Shown here: positions 14,918 to 23,065 of the stretch, piece by piece
Layout: each line of letters starts with the position of its first letter
Position numbering within the stretch: the stretch's first letter is position 1
NCBI GenBank assembly: GCA_964464035.1
Contig: CAYXEN010000043.1
Location: 1-23,199 of the forward strand
DNA length: 23,199 bases
Source: CAYXEN01 sp964464035
Lineage (GTDB): Bacteria; Krumholzibacteriota; Krumholzibacteriia; WVZY01
Reading direction: 5' to 3'
Made by a program: the position numbers and the translations under genes
The notes under the pieces: model-generated
Told to the model about the DNA's origin: nothing
Databases searched by the model: none
Seen by the model: the letters and a program-made list of their open reading frames with translations, nothing else

Positions 14918-16189
14918 ATGATCAAGATGGCGTACGATTGCATGCTGCCGATAGGTTCCGCGGCGGCGTTGCTCGCAGCTCCGTTTCACACCAAGGTGAG
15001 GGAAACCTTGCGGGGACGAATAGGGCTGAGGGCGAGGTGGCGGAGCAAGGCCGCGTCCCTCGGGCGAAGCCCCATCTGGTTCCACGTTTCCAGCGTCGGA
15101 GAGTTCGAGCAGGCGCGACCGCTCATCTCGGCGCTCAAGGAGAGGTTCCCCACGACTCCCATCGCCGTCACCTTCTTCTCCCCCTCGGGATACCGTTTCG
15201 CCGCTTCCCGCCGGGACGAGATCGCCGGGGAGATAGACTTCATCGATTACCTCCCGCTGGACTTCGCCTGGAACGCCTCGTTTTGCCTTGCGTTGCTCAA
15301 ACCCAGGCTGTTAGTTTTCGTAAAATTCGATCTATGGCCGAACTTGATTTGGAAAGCACGCGCGATGGGCATCCCGGTGGTATTGATAGACGGGACCTTG
15401 AGCCCGTCCTCGCGGAGAATGAGTGCAGCCGGCAGATTCGTCTATCGAAGCGTCTACGAAGCGATCGACCGCATCCTGGCGATATCCCCCGAGGACGCCG
15501 AGAGATTCGAGAGATGCGTCCCGAATCACGCTTCGATAACCGCCGTAGGCGATACGCGCTTCGACCGCGTGGCCCAGCGAAGTAGAACCGTCCTTCCCAG
15601 ACCGCCGGCTTTCGAGGGACGGCGGGTCTTGGTGGCGGGCAGCACGTGGCCCCCGGACGAGGAAAGACTTCTCCCGGCGGCCGCGGAAATCCTCGGAGAC
15701 TTCCCCGAAGCTCTCCTGCTCGTCGCTCCCCACGAACCCACCGGAGAGAGAGTGGAGGAACTGCTCGCCTGGGCGGAATCACGGGGATTCGAAGCGCAGC
15801 GCTTCTCGCGTCTTCCCGCATCCCCCGGTCCGCGCGTCGTCGTCGTCGATCGGGTCGGGATTCTCGCCGAGCTCTACCGTTTCGGGGAGATCGCCTACGT
15901 AGGAGGAGCTTTCTCAACGGGCGTCCACAACGTGATCGAACCGGCCATCATGGGCATTCCCGTCCTCTTCGGGCCGTCCCACGACAACTCGCACGAGGCG
16001 GTCGAACTGATCGGGTTCGGAGGCGCCGTCGAGGTCGATTCGCGCGAAGAGATGCTCGAAACTTTGCGATCCCTTTACGCGGACGCAAAGAAAAGAAGAG
16101 ACACGGGAGAAAAAGCCGGCGCATACGTGCTCGGCAAGCTGGGAGCCACGCGCCGATGCCTCGATGCAATATCCGGTCTCATCACATAG
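14918..16189 (+). CDS. waaA: 3-deoxy-D-manno-octulosonic acid (Kdo) transferase
   Basis: WaaA (KdtA) transfers Kdo from CMP-Kdo to lipid IVA at the inner membrane. The 423-residue protein starts MIKMAYDCMLPIGSAAALLA, a hydrophobic anchor as usual. The catalytic-base region is VSSVGEFEQARPLI with E62. KFDLWPNLIWKARAMGIPV and the C-terminal VGGAFSTGVHNVIEPAIMG block with LFGPSHDNSHEA are family hallmarks. I prefer ATG 14918: AGGG precedes it and homology begins there. ATG 14897 overlaps the previous stop as ATGA and is a real alternative. It lies between a family 9 glycosyltransferase and a radical SAM gene, consistent with a core-oligosaccharide operon. Confidence 0.95.
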   Translation: MIKMAYDCMLPIGSAAALLAAPFHTKVRETLRGRIGLRARWRSKAASLGRSPIWFHVSSVGEFEQARPLISALKERFPTTPIAVTFFSPSGYRFAASRRDEIAGEIDFIDYLPLDFAWNASFCLALLKPRLLVFVKFDLWPNLIWKARAMGIPVVLIDGTLSPSSRRMSAAGRFVYRSVYEAIDRILAISPEDAERFERCVPNHASITAVGDTRFDRVAQRSRTVLPRPPAFEGRRVLVAGSTWPPDEERLLPAAAEILGDFPEALLLVAPHEPTGERVEELLAWAESRGFEAQRFSRLPASPGPRVVVVDRVGILAELYRFGEIAYVGGAFSTGVHNVIEPAIMGIPVLFGPSHDNSHEAVELIGFGGAVEVDSREEMLETLRSLYADAKKRRDTGEKAGAYVLGKLGATRRCLDAISGLIT

Positions 16190-16215
16190 CAATGCGAACA
16201 TAAAAGGAGAACGAG

Positions 16216-17079
16216 ATGTCCCATCCGTCGCATCCGGATTTCATACAGATCGAGACCAACATAGCATGCAACGCCACCTGTCCCTTCTGTCCCCAGAAGG
16301 AAGTGGATCGCCGTCCCGGTGTCATGAAAGACGAAGTATGGAAAAAGATCATAGACGAAACCAGGGGCATGGGGATCACTTACCGACCGTTCCTCATCAA
16401 CGAGCCGCTGACCGACAAGCGGATGGGAAGGATAATGCGTTACATAAGAAAGGATCCCACGGCCAAGATCGAGCTCAACACCAACGGAGCCTTGATGACG
16501 AAAGAGACGGCCGAGGAGATCCTCGACGCCGGCATAGACGTGATCCGTTTCTCGATCGACGGTTTCTCACACGAGTCCTATTCGGCATCGAGGCAGGGAC
16601 TCGACTATGAACAGGTGGTCGAGAGAACAGTCGCTTTCATCGAGACGGCGCGGAAGATCGGAGGTGCGGGAAGAATAGAAGTGCGAATGATCGACATGGA
16701 ATCCAACCGACACGAGCAAGACGCCTTCAAGAATTTCTGGTCGCAAAAAGGAGCAGTCCCGGTGATAACGACTCTCTACAGGTGGCCGTGGGAGCCCGGG
16801 GTGAAGGCGGTGATGCTCCCCTGCTTGAAGATCCTCCGCGAGATGTTCTTCTACGTGGACGGCAGAGCGACCCTTTGCTGCTGGGATACCAATGAGCGGG
16901 CCGTCATCGGCGACGTCACCAGAGAGAACACCCTCGATATATGGAACGGCGTCTTGAACCGCCGCTACCGCGATCTCCTCGCGCAGGGAAGGAGAGACGA
17001 GATCCTCCTTTGCTCGCGGTGCGAGGCGTACAAGGACCGGGCGTTCGAGGGTTTTCCGCGGGAGTCTCACCAGGGATAG
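16216..17079 (+). CDS. Radical SAM protein with SPASM-like C-terminus
   Basis: The 287-residue protein starts at ATG 16216, with AAGGAG eight bases upstream. The N-terminal Cx3Cx2C motif (C18, C22, C25 in CNATCPFC) binds the [4Fe-4S] cluster that cleaves S-adenosylmethionine. ELNTNGALM and VIRFSIDGFSHESYS fit the radical SAM barrel. The C-terminal third carries LPCLKILREMFFYVDGRATL, then CCWDTN, IGDV, DIWNG and CSRC, resembling a reduced SPASM/twitch domain with enough cysteines for one auxiliary cluster. The substrate is unknown; membership of the LPS operon (26 bases after waaA) hints at a glycan- or lipid-related modification. Its 3' end overlaps the convergent Sua5/YrdC gene by 13 bases. 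Confidence 0.88.
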   Translation: MSHPSHPDFIQIETNIACNATCPFCPQKEVDRRPGVMKDEVWKKIIDETRGMGITYRPFLINEPLTDKRMGRIMRYIRKDPTAKIELNTNGALMTKETAEEILDAGIDVIRFSIDGFSHESYSASRQGLDYEQVVERTVAFIETARKIGGAGRIEVRMIDMESNRHEQDAFKNFWSQKGAVPVITTLYRWPWEPGVKAVMLPCLKILREMFFYVDGRATLCCWDTNERAVIGDVTRENTLDIWNGVLNRRYRDLLAQGRRDEILLCSRCEAYKDRAFEGFPRESHQG

Positions 17080-17657
17080 CTGCCCACCCTGATCAGGTGC
17101 GGCTTCGCCTTGGTGAAGTCGACGATCGTGGATGGAAGATCCTGGGTTGCGCGTTTTCGGGCCACGATAAGATCCACTTTCTTGCCGAAGAGTTTCATTA
17201 TCTCCTCCGGAGTGTGGAGGGGAGGCCTTCCGCTCAGGTTGGCGCTCGTCGAGATGATCGGCTCACCGAGTTCCCCGATGATCTCCCGAAGCGGTTCGAA
17301 ATCCGGGATCCTCAACGCTATCGTATCACCTGCCCAGTCCGGGCACCTGCCTCCCGCGGGAAGGATCGCGGTGAGCGGCGCCGGCCATATCTCCTCGAGT
17401 TCCTCCCGGCTGGAACAGCCCCACGACGCCACGAACCCGCTCACCATCTCCACGGAATCGGCCAGGAGAAGAAAGTTCCTCTCCCCGCCGCACATCTTGA
17501 GCTCGATGATGCGCTCGTACCCCTCCCGGCTGGACAGACGGGAACTGAGCCCGTAGAGAGTGTCTGTTGGAAGAACCACGACCCCGCCCCCGGCCAGAAT
17601 CTTATATACTCTCCTCCGCACCGGTCTTTCATCTATGTAAACCAAGTTTGGGGACAT
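17067..17657 (-). CDS. Sua5/YrdC-family protein (threonylcarbamoyl-AMP synthase-like)
   Basis: Family members make threonylcarbamoyl-AMP from threonine, bicarbonate and ATP for t6A37 tRNA modification. The 196-residue protein starts at ATG 17657, with AGGGA upstream; the longer in-frame extension is arginine-rich and unsupported. GGGVVVLPTDTLYGL and PIISTSANLSG match the family core. The KxR motif that normally follows is replaced by ELKMCGGERNF, so the usual arginine two residues after the lysine is Cys. The protein may still be functional with an altered pocket, or may be a specialised paralogue. It is the last gene of the six-gene operon, 46 bases after purE, and its end overlaps the radical SAM gene. 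Confidence 0.88.
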   Translation of the reverse strand: MSPNLVYIDERPVRRRVYKILAGGGVVVLPTDTLYGLSSRLSSREGYERIIELKMCGGERNFLLLADSVEMVSGFVASWGCSSREELEEIWPAPLTAILPAGGRCPDWAGDTIALRIPDFEPLREIIGELGEPIISTSANLSGRPPLHTPEEIMKLFGKKVDLIVARKRATQDLPSTIVDFTKAKPHLIRVGSYPW

Positions 17658-17703
17658 CGCTTTCCCTGGATGGGGTTCAGGCTCGCCGCGTGCGATCCGC
17701 TCC

Positions 17704-18174
17704 TTACCGGCCCTGTTTGTATTGCTCCCTCTTCGCTTCGAGCCTCTGCCTGAGCTCCCGGTCTTGCAAGGCCAGAATCTCGGCTGCAAGGAGAGCCGCA
17801 TTGCGCGGACCTTGCGAGCCCAGGCCGACAGCGGCCACGGGGATGCCTCCCGGCATCTGGATAATGGAGAGAAGCGCGTCGATGCCGCGTAGCGGACCTC
17901 CGGGCACGGGAACGCCTATGACCGGGACCAGGGTCTTCGAAGCCACGACTCCGGGAAGGGCGGCGCTCAGTCCCGCGGCGGCGATTATCACGCGCACCCC
18001 GGCGGCCGACACTTCCGTGACGTACCGGTCCAGCTCTTCCGGGCGGCGATGCGCGGAGAGCACTTTCTTGTCCCAGGCCACGTCCAACTCGTCCAGTTGA
18101 GAAAAAGCCGGTTCCATGAACTCCAGATCGCTCTTACTGCCGACAATCACGGCTACTTCGATATTCTTGGGCAT
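17704..18174 (-). CDS. purE: 5-(carboxyamino)imidazole ribonucleotide mutase, class I PurE
   Basis: PurE converts N5-CAIR to CAIR in de novo purine synthesis. At 156 residues it has the standard length. VGSKSDLEFM (11-20), LSAHRRPEEL (39-48) and AAGLSAALPGVVA, followed by PVPGGPLRGIDALLSIIQMP and GGIPVAAVGLG, are the classic active-site and subunit motifs. AGGAGAATC precedes ATG 18174. It follows purD by 27 bases on the same strand. No purK is present in the window. Confidence 0.97.
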   Translation of the reverse strand: MPKNIEVAVIVGSKSDLEFMEPAFSQLDELDVAWDKKVLSAHRRPEELDRYVTEVSAAGVRVIIAAAGLSAALPGVVASKTLVPVIGVPVPGGPLRGIDALLSIIQMPGGIPVAAVGLGSQGPRNAALLAAEILALQDRELRQRLEAKREQYKQGR

Positions 18175-18201
18175 GATTCTCCTGCTTCGGGTTTCAACGA
18201 A

Positions 18202-19476
18202 TCACAACGATTTCTCCAGGGCGTGCCTGCCTATGTCTCTTCTGTAGAACGCCCTCTCGAAACTCAGACGCCCAACGTTCTCGTAAGCTCGCGCGATCGC
18301 CTCCGACAACGTGTCGCCGAGACCGGTCACTGCAAGCACTCTCCCGCCGGAAGTGATCCAACCGTCCTTGATCCGCTTGGTGCCTGCATGAAAGACCAGG
18401 CAACCGGAGCCGTCCACATCCCCGAGGCCGGCGATGGAATGGCCCTTGTCGTATGCGCCCGGATAGCCCCCGGACGCCATGACCACCGCGGCGGCGCTGA
18501 GCCGGGAATCGATCTTGATGTCCCCGGGAATCTCCCCGCGGGCGGCCCCGTAGATGATCTCGAGCAGGTCGCCGCTCACCAGCGGGAGGATCACCTGGGT
18601 CTCGGGGTCTCCGAATCTCACGTTGAATTCGAGAACCTTGGGGCCGGAATCCGTGAGCATGAGCCCGGCGTACAAAACCCCCCGGTAAGGGCAACCCTCC
18701 TCCATCATCCCCCGCAGGACGGGCCTTATGATCTTGTCGGCTATCTCCTCCCTTTCTTCGTCCGTAACGAATGGAACCGGCGCGTACGCTCCCATCCCGC
18801 CGGTGTTGGGCCCCTTGTCGCCGTCGTAGGCGCGCTTGTGATCCTGCGACGGGGGAAAGAAGACGGCTTTCTCGTCACAACACAAAGCGTGCACGGACAA
18901 TTCCTCTCCTTCGAGTCTCTCCTCGACGACTATGGAACCGCCGCTCTCTCCGAATTTTCCTTTCACCATTATCTCGTCTATCGCTTGTTCCGCCTCCGTC
19001 ACCGAATCCGTAACGTAGACGCCCTTTCCCTGCGCGAGACCGTCGGCCTTGACGACGAGGGATCCGCTCCCGGCGCGGACGTATTCACGAGCCTTTTCGG
19101 GGGAATCGAAAACCTCGAATTCCGCCGTCGGGATGCCGTGGCGGCGCATGAATTCCTTGGCGAAGACCTTGCTTCCCTCGAGACGCGCAGCCTTGCGTGA
19201 AGGACCGAAACAGACGAGCCCCCTTTCCACGAACTTGTCCGTGATGCCGGCCACGAGAGGCGCCTCGGGACCCACCACCGTGAGATCCACCTTCTCTTCC
19301 TCCACGAAATCGGCGAGAGAGCCGATATCGGTGGGGGCGATGGGTACGTTCCTGCCCAAGGTCTCGGTGCCTCCATTACCGGGCGCGATGAAAAGCTCGC
19401 TCACCCGCCCGGTCCTGGAAACGGCCCATGCGAGGGCGTGCTCTCTCCCACCGCTTCCGACTACCAACACCTTCAC
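18202..19476 (-). CDS. purD: Phosphoribosylamine--glycine ligase
   Basis: PurD (GAR synthetase) ligates glycine to 5-phosphoribosylamine with ATP in de novo purine synthesis. The 424-residue ATP-grasp enzyme opens MKVLVVGSGGREHALAWA and contains IAPGNGGT, VVGPEAPLVAGI, VVKADGLAQGKGV, PSQDHKRAYDGDKGPNTGG and LEFNVRFGDPETQ, all standard. Translation starts at GTG 19476, which overlaps the preceding gene's stop as GTGA and has GGAGGT six bases upstream. It is translationally coupled to the larA-like gene and followed by purE. Confidence 0.98.
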   Translation of the reverse strand: MKVLVVGSGGREHALAWAVSRTGRVSELFIAPGNGGTETLGRNVPIAPTDIGSLADFVEEEKVDLTVVGPEAPLVAGITDKFVERGLVCFGPSRKAARLEGSKVFAKEFMRRHGIPTAEFEVFDSPEKAREYVRAGSGSLVVKADGLAQGKGVYVTDSVTEAEQAIDEIMVKGKFGESGGSIVVEERLEGEELSVHALCCDEKAVFFPPSQDHKRAYDGDKGPNTGGMGAYAPVPFVTDEEREEIADKIIRPVLRGMMEEGCPYRGVLYAGLMLTDSGPKVLEFNVRFGDPETQVILPLVSGDLLEIIYGAARGEIPGDIKIDSRLSAAAVVMASGGYPGAYDKGHSIAGLGDVDGSGCLVFHAGTKRIKDGWITSGGRVLAVTGLGDTLSEAIARAYENVGRLSFERAFYRRDIGRHALEKSL

Positions 19477-20756
19477 TTGTCCACCTCCCTCTCTCTATCC
19501 GGCAGAGTCCTGCCGCCGTACGGTATCACCGCGACGCGCGAGCGCGCAGGATCGGTCATGACTTCGGCGAGGTACGCCTCGGGATTGTCGCAGTACTTGA
19601 TGCCCGCTCTCTCCAGCCATTCCCCGGGCAGCATCGTCACCATTCCTATTCGATAGTCGGCAGCGAGAGAATGAATCGAAACGGCGGTCTGGTTGTTCAA
19701 CTGGTACTTCCTGTAGGCTTCTTCCATGAACTTCCCTCGCGGCCTCTCCAAGGCTTCCTCGAAAGCCCGGGATCCCACACCCTCCGCGCACTCGGCGAAG
19801 AGGAGTATGCTCCCGCCCTTCCTCGTTCCGCGCGCCGCGTTGCGAAGCGCCTTGTGACTCTGAAGCAGATTCATGTCGTAAGGATACCCTCCGGCGCTGG
19901 CTATGACAACATCATAAAGACCCGAGACAGGCCGAGTGAAAACATCGGCGTAGACTTCGCATGCCGCTTGATGTGAGGATTCGGGATCGCCGCTGTTGAC
20001 GAAAACCAGTTTGCCTGACGTGTCGGTGAAGAAATTGACCGCGTAGATGCGATCCAACGCCCGTAGAGCCTCGCACATGTCCTCGTGCACGGGGTTGCCT
20101 TCGAGAACGCCGCTGCGGCACATGGGGTTCAATCTCACGGGAACGGAATCGACGAGACTCAACCTGTGATTGGCTACTATCGACGCGCGGTCCGCGACGC
20201 CGGGGAGAATGAGTTTGCGTCCTCCCCCGAAGCCGGCGAAATAATGGAAGGAGACGGAGGAGAGGATGATCACGAGGTCGGCCTCCTTGAGGCGCTTGTT
20301 TATTCTCACCGGTGTTCCGCGGCTTGTGAGGACCAGGGCCTTGAGCACGGAGGGATCGTCGCAGTCGTGCTCTTCGAAGGAGACGCCCCTCAGGTACCCC
20401 TCCCGGAAGAACTGCTTCTCCTCCTTGGTGAGCTTGCGATGAGTTCCCCTCGCCATCACCACACTGAGCGGGGCGCCGGCGGTCCTGAGCCCCTTGAGAT
20501 ACTTGACGAGCAGGGGAAGGAGAATCTTGACCCCGCCGTCACGCGTCAGATCCGATATGAGAATCAGTATCCGTCCCGCGCGCTTCGCAAGTTCGCCCAG
20601 AGGAGATGAATCGACTGGATCGTTGCACGCGGCGAGGAGAGCGGCTTCAGGGTCGTCGAGAGAACTCGTCTCCCGCGGGGTGATGTAGTCCGCCGCCGTC
20701 TCCGCGGGAAGCTTCAAGCTCACCTTGGCCCTGCCGTATGGTAGGTCTATGTTCAT
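19473..20756 (-). CDS. LarA-family nickel-pincer-dependent 2-hydroxyacid racemase/epimerase
   Basis: The 427-residue protein matches the LarA family, whose founding member racemises lactate using a nickel pincer nucleotide. SDLTRD (68-73) and ARGTHR with H106, then SFHYFAGFGGGRKLILPG with H171 and K181, and VANH with H197, align with the catalytic and cofactor residues His108, His174, Lys184 and His200 of lactate racemase. Lys181 is the predicted cofactor attachment site. The true substrate may be another 2-hydroxyacid. No larB, larC or larE cofactor gene is in the window. The ATG overlaps the carbamate kinase stop (ATGA), and its own stop overlaps the purD GTG, so all three are coupled. Confidence 0.9.
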   Translation of the reverse strand: MNIDLPYGRAKVSLKLPAETAADYITPRETSSLDDPEAALLAACNDPVDSSPLGELAKRAGRILILISDLTRDGGVKILLPLLVKYLKGLRTAGAPLSVVMARGTHRKLTKEEKQFFREGYLRGVSFEEHDCDDPSVLKALVLTSRGTPVRINKRLKEADLVIILSSVSFHYFAGFGGGRKLILPGVADRASIVANHRLSLVDSVPVRLNPMCRSGVLEGNPVHEDMCEALRALDRIYAVNFFTDTSGKLVFVNSGDPESSHQAACEVYADVFTRPVSGLYDVVIASAGGYPYDMNLLQSHKALRNAARGTRKGGSILLFAECAEGVGSRAFEEALERPRGKFMEEAYRKYQLNNQTAVSIHSLAADYRIGMVTMLPGEWLERAGIKYCDNPEAYLAEVMTDPARSRVAVIPYGGRTLPDREREVDK

Positions 20757-21700
20757 TTGGAAGCTTTGAATATCCTCGTCCCCGCTTTTCCTTCGAGCGC
20801 ATCCGCAAGGTTCTCCGGTTGGGCGATGACGGCCAATTTCTCCTCGGAACTGAGAAAGGACAGGGCCGCCTCGATCTTCCTGCCCATGCTGCCCGGAGGA
20901 AATTCGCCTTGCGCCAGCAGCTTCCTGGCTTCCTCGTCGGAGAGCTCATGCAGTGCCTCGGCATGAGGGGTTCCGAAGCCCTTGTAGACGGCGTCCACGC
21001 TGGTGAGGATGATGAGCCTGTCGGCGTCGAGATCCCTGGCCAGGACCGCCGACGCCAGATCCTTGTCTATCACGGCTTCCACGCCCCTGATGTTATCTCC
21101 TTCGCGGACGACCGGCACTCCCCCTCCTCCGACCGTGACGACGATCTCACCCTTTTCGACTAGTTGTTCGATGATCGGCTTCTCTATGATCTCCACGGGT
21201 TTCGGGCTGGGCACGGCTCTCCTGTAGCCCCTGTTGCTGTCTTCTATCATGCTCCATCCCTTCTGCTCGGTGAGCCTCCCGGCCTCCTCCCTGGAATAGA
21301 ACGGGCCTATGGGCTTGACCGGGTTCTTGAAGGCGGGATCATCCTTGTCCACGAGCACCTGGGTGACGAGCGAGACCACGTTCTTGCCGATTCCGTTCTC
21401 GCGAAGGATGTTCCCCAGCGTCTGCTGTATCATGTAACCGATGCCCCCCTGGGAATCTGCGCCGCAGATGTCGAGAGGCATGGGAGGAATGATGTCGCTC
21501 GCAGCCTCGTTGCGAAGGACGATGTTGCCGACTATCGGCCCGTTTCCATGCGTCAGGACGACCGTCCTGCCGTGCTCTATCAGCCGGACGATCTGGTCCA
21601 TGGTCACGCGGGTGACTTCGAACTGTTCCGTTATGGTCCCCGCCTTGCCGGCGGGAAGGATGGCGTTACCGCCGAGAGCAATTACGTCAACGTTCTTCAT
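20753..21700 (-). CDS. arcC: Carbamate kinase
   Basis: Carbamate kinase reversibly transfers phosphate between carbamoyl phosphate and ADP, giving ATP, CO2 and ammonia. The 315-residue amino-acid-kinase-fold protein has the N-terminal ALGGNAI, THGNGPIVGN, MPLDICGADSQGGIGYMIQQ, VKPIGPFYS and VVTVGGGGVPVV, all family hallmarks. I chose ATG 21700, which has AGAGG upstream; the longer open frame has no family homology before this point. Neither arginine deiminase nor ornithine carbamoyltransferase is present nearby, so the usual arginine-catabolism context is missing. It follows the aminotransferase by 47 bases and overlaps the LarA-type gene. Confidence 0.96.
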   Translation of the reverse strand: MKNVDVIALGGNAILPAGKAGTITEQFEVTRVTMDQIVRLIEHGRTVVLTHGNGPIVGNIVLRNEAASDIIPPMPLDICGADSQGGIGYMIQQTLGNILRENGIGKNVVSLVTQVLVDKDDPAFKNPVKPIGPFYSREEAGRLTEQKGWSMIEDSNRGYRRAVPSPKPVEIIEKPIIEQLVEKGEIVVTVGGGGVPVVREGDNIRGVEAVIDKDLASAVLARDLDADRLIILTSVDAVYKGFGTPHAEALHELSDEEARKLLAQGEFPPGSMGRKIEAALSFLSSEEKLAVIAQPENLADALEGKAGTRIFKASK

Positions 21701-21747
21701 CGAGATCCAACCTCTACCGTGATGCGCCCATCGACGAGGAACCGCCC

Positions 21748-22902
21748 TCAAGCCAGGACCGAAGCCATCCTCTCGAGAGCCTTGCGGATGTTGTCCTGCG
21801 AGTTGGCGTAAGAAAGCCTGATGTACCCTTCGCCGTAGGATCCGAAAGAAGTACCGCTCAGAACGGCTACGCCGGCCTTCTCGAGCATCAACGTCTCGAC
21901 CTCGCGCGAGCTCATCCCCAACCCCTCGATATTGGGAAAAACGTAGAAGGCGCCGGCGGGCTTGTGGCACCGGATTCCGGGAATCTCGTTCAGGCCCGCC
22001 ACGATGAGATCCCTGCGCTGCTTGAACTCGTTCACCATCGCCTCCACGCTGTCCTGCGGGCCGCGGAAAGCCTCGATACCCGCCACCTGCGTGAAGCTGC
22101 ACGTGCAGCTGTTCGAGTTGGTCTGGAGCTGAGCTATCTTGTCCGCGATCTTCTTCGTGGCGACGCCGAAACCGAGCCGCCATCCCGTCATAGCGTAGGT
22201 CTTGGAATGTCCCTCTATCAGAATCGTCCTCTCCTTCATCCCGGGAATGGAGAAGAAACTCTCATGGGAGCCGTCATAGACGATCTTCGAATAGACTTCG
22301 TCGGAGAGAACGAAGAAATCATGCTTCTCGGCCAGCTCTGCGATCCCGCGCAGGACATCCCCGCCGAGCACCCCGCCGGTCGGATTCTGGGGTGAATTGA
22401 TGATGCAAAGTTTCGTCTTGTCCGAAACGAGCGAAGCGAACTTGTCGAGATCGAAGGAGAAGCCCATCTCCTCCTCCAGCGGTATGGGAACCGCCTTCGC
22501 GCGAACGAAATTGATCATGCTCTCGTAAATCGGGAAACCGGGATTGGGATAGACGACCTCGTCACCCGGGTCGACCAAGGCCAGTATCGTGAAGAAGATG
22601 ATGGGCTTGGCACCGGGAGTGATCACGATCTCGTCCGGAAGCACTTGCACCCCGCGGTCCCTCGTTATGTATTCGGCGAAAACCTCCCTCGCCTGCGGCA
22701 GGCCGGCCGACGGCCCGTAGTGCGTGTAGCCCTCCTTCATCGCCTTCACGGCGGCCTCTATTATGTTGGCGGGAGTGTCGAAATCGGGCTCGCCGATCTC
22801 GAGGTGAACTATGTCCTTGCCCTCCGCCTCCAAGGCCTTGGCGCGAGCCAGCACTTCGAAGGCGGTTTCCGTCCCCAGCAGATCCATCCTCTTTGCAAAC
22901 AT
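21748..22902 (-). CDS. PLP-dependent class I aminotransferase (aspartate aminotransferase-like)
   Basis: The 384-residue fold-type I enzyme transfers amino groups between amino acids and 2-oxoacids. IGEPDFDTP (36-44), YGPSAGLP, NSPQNPTGG (N173) and the PLP-lysine motif EGHSKTYAMTGWRLGF (K234) are present, with GYIRLSYAN near the C-terminus. I chose ATG 22902, with GAGGGG upstream, because family homology begins with MFAKRMDLL; ATG 22932 is an alternative. It is the first gene of the six-gene operon and has a strong promoter. The preferred substrate (Asp, Ala, aromatic or other) cannot be told from sequence. Confidence 0.93.
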   Translation of the reverse strand: MFAKRMDLLGTETAFEVLARAKALEAEGKDIVHLEIGEPDFDTPANIIEAAVKAMKEGYTHYGPSAGLPQAREVFAEYITRDRGVQVLPDEIVITPGAKPIIFFTILALVDPGDEVVYPNPGFPIYESMINFVRAKAVPIPLEEEMGFSFDLDKFASLVSDKTKLCIINSPQNPTGGVLGGDVLRGIAELAEKHDFFVLSDEVYSKIVYDGSHESFFSIPGMKERTILIEGHSKTYAMTGWRLGFGVATKKIADKIAQLQTNSNSCTCSFTQVAGIEAFRGPQDSVEAMVNEFKQRRDLIVAGLNEIPGIRCHKPAGAFYVFPNIEGLGMSSREVETLMLEKAGVAVLSGTSFGSYGEGYIRLSYANSQDNIRKALERMASVLA

Positions 22903-22960
22903 TTCGTACCCCTCTCCTTCCGATGATTCCATTCGGCGGCGGCAGACCCAGTGCAAAGCA

Positions 22961-22989
22961 AGAATAACAACCATTCAACTTTTTGTCAA
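22961..22989 (-). promoter_or_regulatory. Sigma-70-type promoter of the aminotransferase-arcC-larA-purD-purE-sua5 operon
   Basis: On the minus strand a perfect TTGACA (22984-22989) is followed after 17 bases by TATTCT (22961-22966), which matches four of six -10 positions. Transcription would start near 22954, giving a leader of about 50 bases to ATG 22902. All five downstream junctions are overlaps or gaps under 50 bases, and no internal terminator was seen. Confidence 0.7.
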
Positions 22990-23065
22990 ACGGCTTGTAT
23001 GAAAAAGGCTTACGCTGATTCAAGAGCCGAAAGGCGGTGCGACTCCCCTCCGAGAGCGTCGAACG

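Noticed and set aside
21701..22183. N-terminal extension of carbamate kinase in the same frame
   Set aside because: It overlaps the aminotransferase gene on the same strand in another frame and lacks homology. Family similarity and a ribosome-binding site place the start at 21700.
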